Shown here piece after piece: positions 1 through 6,638 of a DNA stretch of 12,968 bases. Numbering within the stretch: the stretch's first letter is position 1; every line of letters starts with the position of its first letter. This DNA comes from JBCDLI01 sp038745535. GTDB taxonomy: Bacteria; Pseudomonadota; Alphaproteobacteria; Rhizobiales; Rhizobiaceae. Position numbers and translations under genes: made by a program. Below the pieces are notes generated by a model. That model made no database searches. It saw only the letters and a list, made by a program, of their open reading frames with translations, and was not told the origin of the DNA. The stretch covers positions 1-12,968 of the forward strand of contig JBCDLI010000065.1 of NCBI GenBank assembly GCA_038745535.1. Direction: 5' to 3'.

Positions 1-335
1 CGAACCCGCTCTTTCTTGAAGCCGTCGACAACATAGGCGGAAACGCCTGCATCAATCGCCTTCTCCATCGCCTCGCGATCAGATTGGTCGACGAACATCG
101 CAACCGGCTTTTTAACTGCGCGCGTTAATTGCAGCATGTTCTCCAGCATGTCGCGATTTGGATTGCCTAAATCGACGACAATGACATCTGGCTCAAGCTC
201 TTCAATTCGAGCCGCCAATCCTTTGGTCCCAGAAACGGTATGAACGCGAGTGATGCCCTCGGCGCGCAAGCCCCCTTCTATAACAGCAGCGCGCGCTGGA
301 TTTGTGTCCACCACGAGGACAGAGGGTTGCGACAT
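1..335 (-). CDS. nasT: NasT-like response regulator (AmiR/NasT family), 3' end outside the window
   Basis: This is the N-terminal 111 residues of a response-regulator receiver domain; the rest runs off the left edge. The translation begins MSQPSVLVVDTNPARAAV. It carries the acidic residue D10, the phospho-acceptor-position aspartate D55 in VIVVDLGNPNR, and the segment MFVDQSD at about 80-86 followed by AGVSAYVVDG at about 96-105. Those last segments are typical of NasT receivers, where they precede a C-terminal ANTAR RNA-binding domain. ANTAR proteins of this family act as antiterminators on nitrate/nitrite assimilation transcripts, usually held back by the sensor NasS. The ATG is supported by a GGAAG ribosome-binding site 4 nt upstream. 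The gene lies downstream of the LysR gene on the same strand and close to nirA, which fits a nitrogen role. The ANTAR domain itself is not visible, so the family call rests on receiver features and context. Confidence 0.84.
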   Translation of the reverse strand, partial: MSQPSVLVVDTNPARAAVIEGGLRAEGITRVHTVSGTKGLAARIEELEPDVIVVDLGNPNRDMLENMLQLTRAVKKPVAMFVDQSDREAMEKAIDAGVSAYVVDGFKKERV

Positions 336-493
336 CAGACTTCCGAGTTGCTCAGCACGACAAACATATTGCGTTACACACATAGGGTGGAACGTGGCCC
401 GCCGTTTTCAAATAACAAAATTCGGAAAGCGAGGTTAAAGATGCGGCCACACTGTTTGGCGAGATGAAAAATGGAGCAGTACGCTACACATAA
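336..493. other. intergenic region between the LysR gene and nasT
   Basis: This is 158 bp between the stop of the upstream LysR gene and the start of nasT, both on the minus strand. It is long enough to carry a separate nasT promoter. I see no convincing paired -35/-10 elements and no stem followed by a T-run. A weak 6-bp inverted repeat exists (GTGGCC at 394-399, GGCCAC at 445-450), but the 45-bp spacer makes it unremarkable. Short frames reading through here have no family resemblance. Confidence 0.5.
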
Positions 494-1396
494 TTAACTG
501 TCGAAGCCGGCGAACTCCAATTTCACCATCTCTGCGAAGCGGCTGGCTGCAATCGACAGGGTTCTGCCACGCAATTGCACGACGTGAGCGAATGCTCTGG
601 GAAAGTCGTCCGCTCGCAGCGGGATGCGAACCTTGCCCGTTCCGACAACCGTGTCTGCGCCAGCCATATCTGCTTCCAGGCCAACCGCATCGGAGTTTGA
701 AATCCGATCATATGCGCATTCAATGGGACCTTCGAAAATAGCCCTGTAACTGAGGTTCTTCTTGCTCACGGCGGCATCAAGGAGCATTCGTAGTGCACCG
801 TTCATGCCGGGAACGACGCAGGGAAAACCAACAAATTGGTCCAACCTGACTGTATCTAATCTCGTCAGTGGATGAGCTTCATGGACAAGTGCATGCAGAC
901 AAATTGGCGCAGAAGTTGCCAGCGTAACGGAATTGTCGAGTGTTGGCCAAAGCGCAAAGCCTAAGTCAGCAGAGTAATCTGCCAGTTGATCTGCTATTTG
1001 CGATGACCGTATTTTGTTTACCGAGAAAGTGACGCCGGGATGCTCAGCCTGATACCGCGACAACAGCGACGCAAAGCGGCCCGAAGCCCGAAGTCCATCA
1101 TCGATCGCGACACTTATCCGGCCACGACGTGCGCCCTTTAAGTCTTCAATTTGTGAGCGAACCCGGTCCATATCAGCCATTTGGCGTCTCGCGTGGGAGA
1201 TAAACAATTCGCCAGCTGCGTTTAGCCGAACTCCCACCGTCGTTCTTTCGAACAGCGGTGCGTCCAACTCTTCTTCAATAGATAGGAGCCGCCGATTGAG
1301 GGCCGACGGTGTAATTGAAAGCTCTGCAGCGGCGGCGCGGATCGAGCCTGCTTTTGCAATGGCTTCAACCAATCGTAGTGGGAAAAGGTGCTGCAT
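494..1396 (-). CDS. LysR-type transcriptional regulator, divergent from nirA
   Basis: This is a 300-residue protein, the usual LysR length. From the ATG at 1396 the winged helix-turn-helix occupies about residues 5-62, with the helix-turn-helix near 18-37 (SIRAAAAELSITPSALNRRL). The classic LysR wing ELDAPLFERTTVGVRLNAAG follows. From about residue 90 there is a periplasmic-binding-protein-like effector domain starting GRISVAIDD. An alternative TTG start at 1432 would add 12 residues (MPKTQHLRSANV). I prefer the ATG because LysR proteins normally start only a few residues before the first helix, and the TTG would place a candidate operator inside the gene. No strong ribosome-binding site supports either start. 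The gene is divergent from nirA over about 145 bp, so it is a good candidate to regulate nirA and itself. It does not resemble CysB at the N-terminus, and its effector is unknown. Confidence 0.93.
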   Translation of the reverse strand: MQHLFPLRLVEAIAKAGSIRAAAAELSITPSALNRRLLSIEEELDAPLFERTTVGVRLNAAGELFISHARRQMADMDRVRSQIEDLKGARRGRISVAIDDGLRASGRFASLLSRYQAEHPGVTFSVNKIRSSQIADQLADYSADLGFALWPTLDNSVTLATSAPICLHALVHEAHPLTRLDTVRLDQFVGFPCVVPGMNGALRMLLDAAVSKKNLSYRAIFEGPIECAYDRISNSDAVGLEADMAGADTVVGTGKVRIPLRADDFPRAFAHVVQLRGRTLSIAASRFAEMVKLEFAGFDS

Positions 1397-1415
1397 TACG
1401 TTCGCCGAACGGAGG

Positions 1416-1434
1416 TGTTGCGTTTTCGGCAACA
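1416..1434. promoter_or_regulatory. candidate LysR binding dyad TGTTGC-N7-GCAACA
   Basis: This is a perfect inverted repeat with 6-bp arms and a 7-bp centre. It contains the T-N11-A geometry expected of LysR-family boxes (T1419 to A1431). It lies about 20 bp upstream of the preferred LysR start and about 108 bp upstream of the nirA start. That suits autorepression of the LysR gene and activation of nirA. The repeat and its position are visible directly; its use as a binding site is inferred. Confidence 0.55.
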
Positions 1435-1436
1435 GC

Positions 1437-1454
1437 TTGCTCTTTAAAAAGCAA
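1437..1454. promoter_or_regulatory. dyad TTGC-N10-GCAA (copy 1)
   Basis: This 18-bp inverted repeat has TTGCTCTTT facing AAAAAGCAA, with 8 of 9 positions complementary and no spacer. It starts 3 bp after the 19-bp dyad. Adjacent recognition and activation sites of this kind are usual at LysR-controlled promoters. The second TTGC-N10-GCAA copy begins 43 bp further on, about four helical turns. Confidence 0.45.
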
Positions 1455-1458
1455 CAGA

Positions 1459-1484
1459 CGCAAGCACGAAATTGTGCGATTGCG
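1459..1484 (+). promoter_or_regulatory. hairpin with hexanucleotide loop upstream of nirA
   Basis: On the plus strand CGCAAGCAC pairs with GTGC-(GA)-TTGCG around the six-base loop GAAATT. That gives nine base pairs with a two-base bulge on the 3' side. It lies 58 bp upstream of the nirA ATG, so it could sit in the nirA leader if transcription starts near the upstream dyads. NasT-type ANTAR proteins recognise paired small hairpins with six-base loops. However, the loop here does not show the A at position 1 and G at position 4 that I recall for that motif, and I do not see a clear second partner hairpin. Confidence 0.4.
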
Positions 1485-1497
1485 AAGATCGGAGCAA
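1480..1497. promoter_or_regulatory. dyad TTGC-N10-GCAA (copy 2)
   Basis: This has the same outer arms and the same 10-bp spacing as the dyad at 1437-1454, but the internal sequence is unrelated. Its left arm overlaps the 3' side of the hairpin at 1459-1484. As DNA it could be a distal regulator site; in RNA it would compete with that hairpin. The arms are only 4 bp, so chance is a real alternative. Confidence 0.3.
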
Positions 1498-1541
1498 CGG
1501 CGCCCCGAATCCCATCATTTTTACCGATGAAGCGACGCCTA

Positions 1542-3275
1542 ATGAACCGCCCCTATAAGCAGCCATTATTTACCCAAGAGCAAATCAACAGCTTGATGTC
1601 GGCTATTGCCAAGCTGGAATTGCAGATGCCCGGCACGGGTGCAGAGTTTGAGCCGGAAACGGTTCATGGCGTGCCAATAGAAGACCTCTGCAAAGAAGAG
1701 CTTGCGAAATACAAGCAACACCCTCTTGATATCTACGACCGCTTGAAAAAGTGGACAGAAAAAAATGAGATCGCCACTGGCTTGGACCAGTTCTTGCTGC
1801 GCCACCTCGGTTTCTTCAATGTTGAGCCTGCCAGCCCCGGTTACATGGTGCGCATGCGTATTCCAGCTTGCCAAATTCGTGGCGATCAAATGCTGGCGAT
1901 TGCCGATATCAGCGAGAAATATGGTGGCGGTTACGCGCATGTCACCACGCGCGGCAACATTCAAATGCGCGAAATCGAGCCAAAGAACGTGCTCAAAATG
2001 ATGCAGGCGTTCACGGATGCTGGTCTGTCTTGTCAGGGGTCTGGTGCAGATTCGGCCCGTAATCTCACAGCTTCACCCACTGCAGGGTTTGACGGCAATG
2101 AGATCATTAATCTCGCGCCGCACACACGTGAATTGTCTGACCTTATTTTGAATACGCGCGAACTGCGCGCGTTGCCTAGAAAGTTCAACATCTCGTTTGA
2201 CGGCGGCGGCAAAATTTCCTGTGTGAGCGATAGCAATGATATCGCCTTCCAAGCCATCCGTGTCGGTGACGGCGCATCTGTTGAGCCCGGCATTTATTGC
2301 CGGATTGGGCTCGGCGGTATTAGCGGGCACCGCGATCTGACGCGTCCGACCGGAATGGTGTGTAAACCGGATCAAGCCGTGATGGTAGGTTACGCAATGT
2401 TGTGGGTCTTCGTTGAGCATGGAGACAGGACCAACCGGAAAAAGGCGCGACTGAAGTACTTACTGGACCGTGAGGGTATCGATTGGTTTATCGAGCGCAC
2501 GCAGGAGAAGTTGGCCGAACTAGAGGCTGGTTTCCAGTTAACCTCTCTTAGCGAAGAACATGATGAGCCTCGGCCGCCTGTGGATCGTCAGGGGCACATT
2601 GGGTTCCACCCGCAGAAAGATGAAAATCTGTCTTACGCCGGCATCGCCCTGGAAATGGGACGTCTGTCGCCCAGCCAGATGCGCACCATCGGCAATCTTG
2701 CAATCAAGCACGGCGACAACGACGTTCGGTTCACCGTATGGCAAAACGTACTTATCCCGCACGTCGACAACGCATCGAAGGACATCGTCGCTGAAACACT
2801 TCGGGCCGAGGGTATGGAAGTGGAGGCCACAGCTTTTGCCGCGGGCGCTGTGGCGTGTACCGGCAAAGCAGCATGCAAGCTGGCACTGGCCTACACCAAG
2901 GAGACGGGCACTGCACTCGTTAGGCATCTCGAAAAGAAGTTCACACTTGACCGCCCCATTAATATCCATCTGACGGGCTGCCCGAATTCGTGCGCCCAAC
3001 ACTATATTGGCGATATCGGTTTGCTTGGCGCTACCTTGCCCGGAGGCGGCGACGGCTACCATGTCGTGATTGGTGGCGGTAGCGATCAAGACAAAGGCGT
3101 TGCACGACCGCTTTGCGGGCCCGTTGCATCGGAAGAAATCAACGGCACGATCGAAACCGTTGTTGAAAACTACCTTGCTCGTCGTGATGGGCAACAAAGC
3201 TTTTTGGAATTTGTCCGTACCGTTCCCGATGAGGAACTGACTTCGCTTTTGACCGGACAAAACATCGCCGCATAA
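1542..3275 (+). CDS. nirA: NirA-family assimilatory nitrite reductase hemoprotein (siroheme/[4Fe-4S])
   Basis: This 577-residue cytoplasmic protein is predicted to reduce nitrite to ammonium with six electrons at a coupled siroheme/[4Fe-4S] centre. The cluster cysteines are visible as C439-x5-C445 (CTGKAAC) and C480-x3-C484 (TGCPNSC). The two ferredoxin-like substrate domains appear as MRIPACQIRGDQ...TTRGNIQMR and later HIGFHPQKDENLSY...RFTVWQN. Nitrite rather than sulfite is favoured by DSARNLTASPTAG, which resembles NirA. It is also favoured by K214-F-N216, where nitrite reductases carry K-x-N and sulfite reductase CysI carries K-x-K as I recall. The start is uncertain: ATG 1542 gives a normal NirA N-terminus, while ATG 1527 adds five residues; neither has a strong ribosome-binding site. 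The frame is open further upstream only because it crosses the LysR gene. It is followed after 16 bp by the flavoprotein gene, its likely electron donor. A sulfite reductase remains the main alternative. Confidence 0.87.
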   Translation: MNRPYKQPLFTQEQINSLMSAIAKLELQMPGTGAEFEPETVHGVPIEDLCKEELAKYKQHPLDIYDRLKKWTEKNEIATGLDQFLLRHLGFFNVEPASPGYMVRMRIPACQIRGDQMLAIADISEKYGGGYAHVTTRGNIQMREIEPKNVLKMMQAFTDAGLSCQGSGADSARNLTASPTAGFDGNEIINLAPHTRELSDLILNTRELRALPRKFNISFDGGGKISCVSDSNDIAFQAIRVGDGASVEPGIYCRIGLGGISGHRDLTRPTGMVCKPDQAVMVGYAMLWVFVEHGDRTNRKKARLKYLLDREGIDWFIERTQEKLAELEAGFQLTSLSEEHDEPRPPVDRQGHIGFHPQKDENLSYAGIALEMGRLSPSQMRTIGNLAIKHGDNDVRFTVWQNVLIPHVDNASKDIVAETLRAEGMEVEATAFAAGAVACTGKAACKLALAYTKETGTALVRHLEKKFTLDRPINIHLTGCPNSCAQHYIGDIGLLGATLPGGGDGYHVVIGGGSDQDKGVARPLCGPVASEEINGTIETVVENYLARRDGQQSFLEFVRTVPDEELTSLLTGQNIAA

Positions 3276-3291
3276 CGGCTGGGAAACGATC

Positions 3292-5046
3292 ATGAATGAA
3301 TTCACAAAAGACCTGCAGCAACAAATTGCCACGAGCATCGCTCAGCCAACGCCTGTGGATACGCCTCAATTTTTCAGTGAGGACAGCCCCTTTGATCAGC
3401 AACAGCGCGATTGGCTAAACGGTCTCTTTACGGGTCTTTATGCTGTTGCCGCGTCGGCCAAGTCGGGCGCAAATGACGCCCCCGCCGGTACGGCTTTAAA
3501 GATTTTGTATGGTTCACAATCGGGAACATCAGAATCTCTTTCGAAGGACCTGAAAAAGTTCGCTGCAACGCAAGGGTATGAGGGCGAAATAGCGGAGTTG
3601 GATAGCATTACGCCCGCTGATCTCGCAGGCGTTCAGCATGCGGTCATTATCGCGGCGACTTTCGGCGAAGGCGAACCGACTGACAATGCGGTTAACTTCT
3701 ACAAAGCATTGATGGCAGATGACGCCCCTGCCCTGCCTGCATCACTGAACTTCAGTGTATGTGGCATGGGCGACAGCAGCTACCCGCACTTTAACAAAGC
3801 GAGTCGCGATATTGATGCTCGCCTTGCTGAACTCGGTGCAACCCGCGTTGCTCCTCTCGTCGCGTGCGACGTGGATTATGATGATGATTATGCCCAATGG
3901 CGTGGTGAAGTATTTGAGTCTGAGCCGTTTAAAGCCGCTGCGGGCGGGGCCACTGTCTCTAACGAGCCGGAAGAAGCTAAGCCAGAGTTCGATAAGAACC
4001 ATCCGTTCCTCGCCAACCTCGTGACCGCCTACTGCTTGAGCGGTGAAAAGTCAGCAAAACGTGTGAACCACGTGGAGATTTCACTGGCTGGCGGTGGACC
4101 CGACCTAGATTACGATGTGGGTGATGCGCTTGGTTTGTGGCCGCTCAATTGCATGACTGAGGTCGATGCGATCCTAGCGAAAACGGGCTTCACTGGCAAA
4201 GAAATCGTCGACCTGAAAACCGGCCCAATGCAGCTTCGATTGGCCCTTTATAAAATGCTCGACCTCATGACAGTCACATCAGCTGTCGCTGAAAGCTGGG
4301 GCGTTGAAGGCGGAACAGACATCCACCTTATCGATATTCTCGACGCAGGCGTGAAAGACCTCACACCGCAGATACTGGTCGATGGCCTTCGCCCGTTGCA
4401 GCCTCGACTTTATTCGATCTCATCGAGCCCGAAAAAACATCCAGGCGAAGTACATCTTACTGTCGGCGAAGTGCACTACGAACTGCACGGCACTAAACGT
4501 AAGGGCTGCGCGTCCACCTATCTAGGCCACCGCTTGGGTGCCGGCGGTGCTGTCGGCGTTTACATGCAGAAGTCAGCGCACTTCCACATTCCGTCGGACG
4601 ATGATTCACCCCTGATCATGATTGGACCGGGTACCGGTATTGCGCCTTTCCGCGCATTCCTTGAGGAACGCGAAATGCGTGGCGCAAAGGGCAAGAACTG
4701 GCTGTTCTTTGGCGATCAGCACGAAGCGACCGATTACCTTTATCGCGACGAAATTTCTGCCTGGCAGGAAATTGGTCTTCTCACCAATCTCAGCCTCGCG
4801 TGGTCGCGGGATGGCGATGAGAAAGTCTACGTTCAGCATCTGATTGAACGCTCCGGTGAAGAGTTCTTCGCATGGCTTGAAGAGGGTGGCGCTATATACA
4901 TTTGCGGCGACGCATCCCGCATGGCAGCCGATGTGGATAAGGCGATCCGTAGCGTCGCATCAAAACAGCTGGGTAGCGAAGAAGCTGGCGATGAGTACGT
5001 CGAGAACCTTAAGAAGACGCATCGCTACCAGCGAGACGTTTACTGA
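3292..5046 (+). CDS. CysJ-like NADPH flavoprotein reductase (probable electron donor of NirA)
   Basis: This 584-residue diflavin reductase belongs to the sulfite reductase alpha-subunit/cytochrome P450 reductase family. After a roughly 65-residue leader come a flavodoxin domain with the FMN loop YGSQSGTSES at 73-82, a FAD-binding ferredoxin-reductase domain with RLYSISSSP at 372-380 and GCAST, and an NADPH-binding domain with IGPGTGIAPFRAFLEER starting at 444. The C-terminus ends in RYQRDVY, closing on the aromatic residue that stacks on FAD in this family. Electrons should pass NADPH to FAD to FMN to the partner hemoprotein. It follows nirA by 16 bp with a weak GGGAAA ribosome-binding site, so the two are surely one operon. 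A CysJ normally partners CysI; next to a NirA-type subunit it most likely supplies electrons for nitrite reduction. I therefore leave the symbol blank. Confidence 0.92.
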   Translation: MNEFTKDLQQQIATSIAQPTPVDTPQFFSEDSPFDQQQRDWLNGLFTGLYAVAASAKSGANDAPAGTALKILYGSQSGTSESLSKDLKKFAATQGYEGEIAELDSITPADLAGVQHAVIIAATFGEGEPTDNAVNFYKALMADDAPALPASLNFSVCGMGDSSYPHFNKASRDIDARLAELGATRVAPLVACDVDYDDDYAQWRGEVFESEPFKAAAGGATVSNEPEEAKPEFDKNHPFLANLVTAYCLSGEKSAKRVNHVEISLAGGGPDLDYDVGDALGLWPLNCMTEVDAILAKTGFTGKEIVDLKTGPMQLRLALYKMLDLMTVTSAVAESWGVEGGTDIHLIDILDAGVKDLTPQILVDGLRPLQPRLYSISSSPKKHPGEVHLTVGEVHYELHGTKRKGCASTYLGHRLGAGGAVGVYMQKSAHFHIPSDDDSPLIMIGPGTGIAPFRAFLEEREMRGAKGKNWLFFGDQHEATDYLYRDEISAWQEIGLLTNLSLAWSRDGDEKVYVQHLIERSGEEFFAWLEEGGAIYICGDASRMAADVDKAIRSVASKQLGSEEAGDEYVENLKKTHRYQRDVY

Positions 5047-5076
5047 GCGATTCCAAAGCTTTGCTTGACGCAATCG

Positions 5077-5102
5077 TTCCGGCGGTAGACACAACGCCGG
5101 AA
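5077..5102 (+). repeat. 8-bp GC-rich inverted repeat between the flavoprotein gene and matB
   Basis: TTCCGGCG at 5077-5084 and CGCCGGAA at 5095-5102 are perfectly complementary around a 10-base loop, and can be extended by CG/CG with one bulged base. It ends 19 bp before the matB start. No T-run follows on either strand, so it is not a normal intrinsic terminator. It could be an mRNA-stabilising stem, an attenuating structure or an operator. A 10-bp palindrome CAAAGCTTTG lies nearby at 5054-5063. Confidence 0.5.
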
Positions 5103-5121
5103 ACGACAAAGTTGCTCAGAC

Positions 5122-6633
5122 ATGGCAAATCCACTTTTCGACAAGTTATTTGCCGCTCACGGCGGTAACGATGCCTGCTTTTTGGAATTAATCCATGGCC
5201 GCGAAGTATCTTACGCCGATTTTCTGACGGGCACAGCACGCTATGCGAATGCGTTTCACACACTTGGATTAGCCGCAGGCGATCGGGTCGCAGTCCAGAT
5301 CGAAAAGTCGCCTGAGGCACTGGTGATCTATGCGGCCTGCGTGCAGTCGGGCTGCGTTTTTCTTCCGCTGAACACTGCCTATACCGCGAGTGAAGTCAGC
5401 TATTTTGTCGAGAACAGTAGCGCCAAGCTACTCATTTGCGACGAGCGAAATCGAACCGCATTGGAGCCAATTGCTGCGGCGGCCAACGCGCAAATCGAGA
5501 CACTTAACGGAGATGGTAGCGGCTCGCTTACTAACGTCGCCAGTGAAATGGCGGACACATTCGAAACCGTGGCAAGGACTGAAGATGATCTTGCTGCGCT
5601 TCTTTATACGTCCGGCACTACAGGACGTTCAAAAGGCGCAATGCTGACACAGAGAAACCTTCTTTCAAACGCGCGGACGCTTGTCGACTATTGGCGGTTC
5701 AAGGCCGATGATCGATTGTTGCATGCGCTGCCTATCTTTCACACCCACGGCCTGTTTGTGGCAACAAACGTGACGCTCTTAGCGGGTGGATCGATGATCT
5801 TCCTGCCGAAATTCGACATCGATGACGTCATAAATTTACTTCCTCGTGCAACAAGCATGATGGGTGTACCGACCTTTTACACGCGGCTTCTTGGTGACGA
5901 CCGTTTTACGCGCAATCTTGCGTCTCACATGCGGCTTTTCATTTGCGGCAGTGCGCCATTGCTGGCGGAAACGCATGTGCAGTTTGAGGAGCGTACAGGG
6001 CATCGCATTCTCGAACGATACGGGATGACGGAAACCAATATGAACACGTCAAACCCCTATGAAGGCGAGCGTCGCGCCGGGACGGTTGGTTTCCCCCTGC
6101 CCGGTGTGGATGTGAAAATCACTGACACCGAAACCGGCCTCGAAATGCCTCGCGGTGAAATCGGTCAGATCGAAGTGCGTGGACCGAATGTCTTCAAAGG
6201 TTATTGGCAGATGCCTGAAAAGACCGCCGCAGAACTTCGCGATGATGGCTTTTTTATCACGGGTGACCTCGGCAAGATTGACGCTGATGGCTACGTCCAC
6301 ATTGTCGGTCGCAATAAAGACCTCATCATATCTGGCGGATACAACATCTATCCGAAGGAAGTGGAACTGGTTCTGGATGAGCAGCCGGGCGTGGTTGAAA
6401 GCGCGGTCATCGGCGTACCACATCCCGATATGGGCGAGGCAGTGGTTGCTGTTGTGGTATCAACGGACACAAACTTGGAGATCGACGCTTTGAACGAGTT
6501 AGCAAGCATGGCTCTCGCGCGGTTCAAGCAACCAAGACGGATCATCATCGTTGATGAGCTACCACGAAATACGATGGGCAAGGTTCAAAAGAACGTGCTG
6601 CGCGAACGGTACCGAGACTTATTTGCGACTTAG
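5122..6633 (+). CDS. matB: malonyl-CoA synthetase (malonate--CoA ligase)
   Basis: This 503-residue acyl-adenylate-forming enzyme activates malonate with ATP and CoA to give malonyl-CoA in the cytoplasm. It closely follows Rhizobium MatB as I remember it, through the start FDKLFAA, QIEKSPEAL and PLNTAYTASE. The ATP-binding loop YTSGTTGRSKG is at 162-172, and HALPIFHTHGLFVATNVTLL follows. The adenylation motif YGMTE at 300-304 leads into the MatB hallmark TNMNTSNPYEGERRAGTVG. The C-terminal catalytic lysine K487 sits in PRNTMGKVQKN. The length is normal. The ATG has a poor ribosome-binding site. The gene lies 75 bp after the flavoprotein on the same strand, so read-through is possible, but no metabolic link is obvious. 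No malonyl-CoA decarboxylase (matA) or transporter (matC) gene is in the window. Related acids such as methylmalonate could also be substrates. Confidence 0.95.
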   Translation: MANPLFDKLFAAHGGNDACFLELIHGREVSYADFLTGTARYANAFHTLGLAAGDRVAVQIEKSPEALVIYAACVQSGCVFLPLNTAYTASEVSYFVENSSAKLLICDERNRTALEPIAAAANAQIETLNGDGSGSLTNVASEMADTFETVARTEDDLAALLYTSGTTGRSKGAMLTQRNLLSNARTLVDYWRFKADDRLLHALPIFHTHGLFVATNVTLLAGGSMIFLPKFDIDDVINLLPRATSMMGVPTFYTRLLGDDRFTRNLASHMRLFICGSAPLLAETHVQFEERTGHRILERYGMTETNMNTSNPYEGERRAGTVGFPLPGVDVKITDTETGLEMPRGEIGQIEVRGPNVFKGYWQMPEKTAAELRDDGFFITGDLGKIDADGYVHIVGRNKDLIISGGYNIYPKEVELVLDEQPGVVESAVIGVPHPDMGEAVVAVVVSTDTNLEIDALNELASMALARFKQPRRIIIVDELPRNTMGKVQKNVLRERYRDLFAT

Positions 6634-6638
6634 AAAAT

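Larger units (their letters stand above)
1397..1541. promoter_or_regulatory. divergent LysR / nirA promoter-operator region
   Basis: These 145 bp between two divergent start codons must hold the promoters of both genes. The sequence is crowded with TTGC and GCAA half-sites: TTGC at 1418, 1437 and 1480, and GCAA at 1429, 1451, 1460 and 1494. They form three dyads that are listed separately. I cannot assign convincing sigma-70 -35/-10 pairs by eye, which would fit an activator-dependent promoter. The stretch 1498-1541 just before nirA looks like untranslated leader and holds a T5 run at 1518-1522. Confidence 0.7.

Noticed and set aside
240..467. Short plus-strand frames over the nasT start and the following intergenic region.
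   Set aside because: They are antisense to nasT for the first part, have no ribosome-binding site worth noting and resemble no family.
1427..1441. Sigma-54-like promoter (GG...GC elements in CGGCAACAGCTTGCT) upstream of nirA.
   Set aside because: The spacing between GG and GC is 9 bp instead of the required 10, and the first element lacks the usual T. It also coincides with the LysR-type dyads, which explain it better.
1491..1522. Possible intrinsic terminator/attenuator before nirA (GGAGC-AACG-GCGCC stem and T5).
   Set aside because: The stem is short with an internal mismatch, and the T-run begins 13 nt after it rather than immediately, so it does not have terminator form.
1296..1541. N-terminal extension of the nirA frame back to 1296.
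   Set aside because: The extension is antisense to the LysR gene, shows no family similarity, and would make the protein much longer than NirA proteins. ATG 1542 (or 1527) gives a normal N-terminus.
2538..3338. 266-codon open frame on the minus strand inside nirA.
   Set aside because: It is antisense to a well-conserved coding region, low in recognisable motifs, and best explained by codon bias of nirA.
3742..4002. Minus-strand frame with a run of isoleucines (possible membrane peptide).
   Set aside because: The isoleucines are the reverse complement of the Asp-rich segment DVDYDDDY of the flavodoxin domain; it is a shadow.
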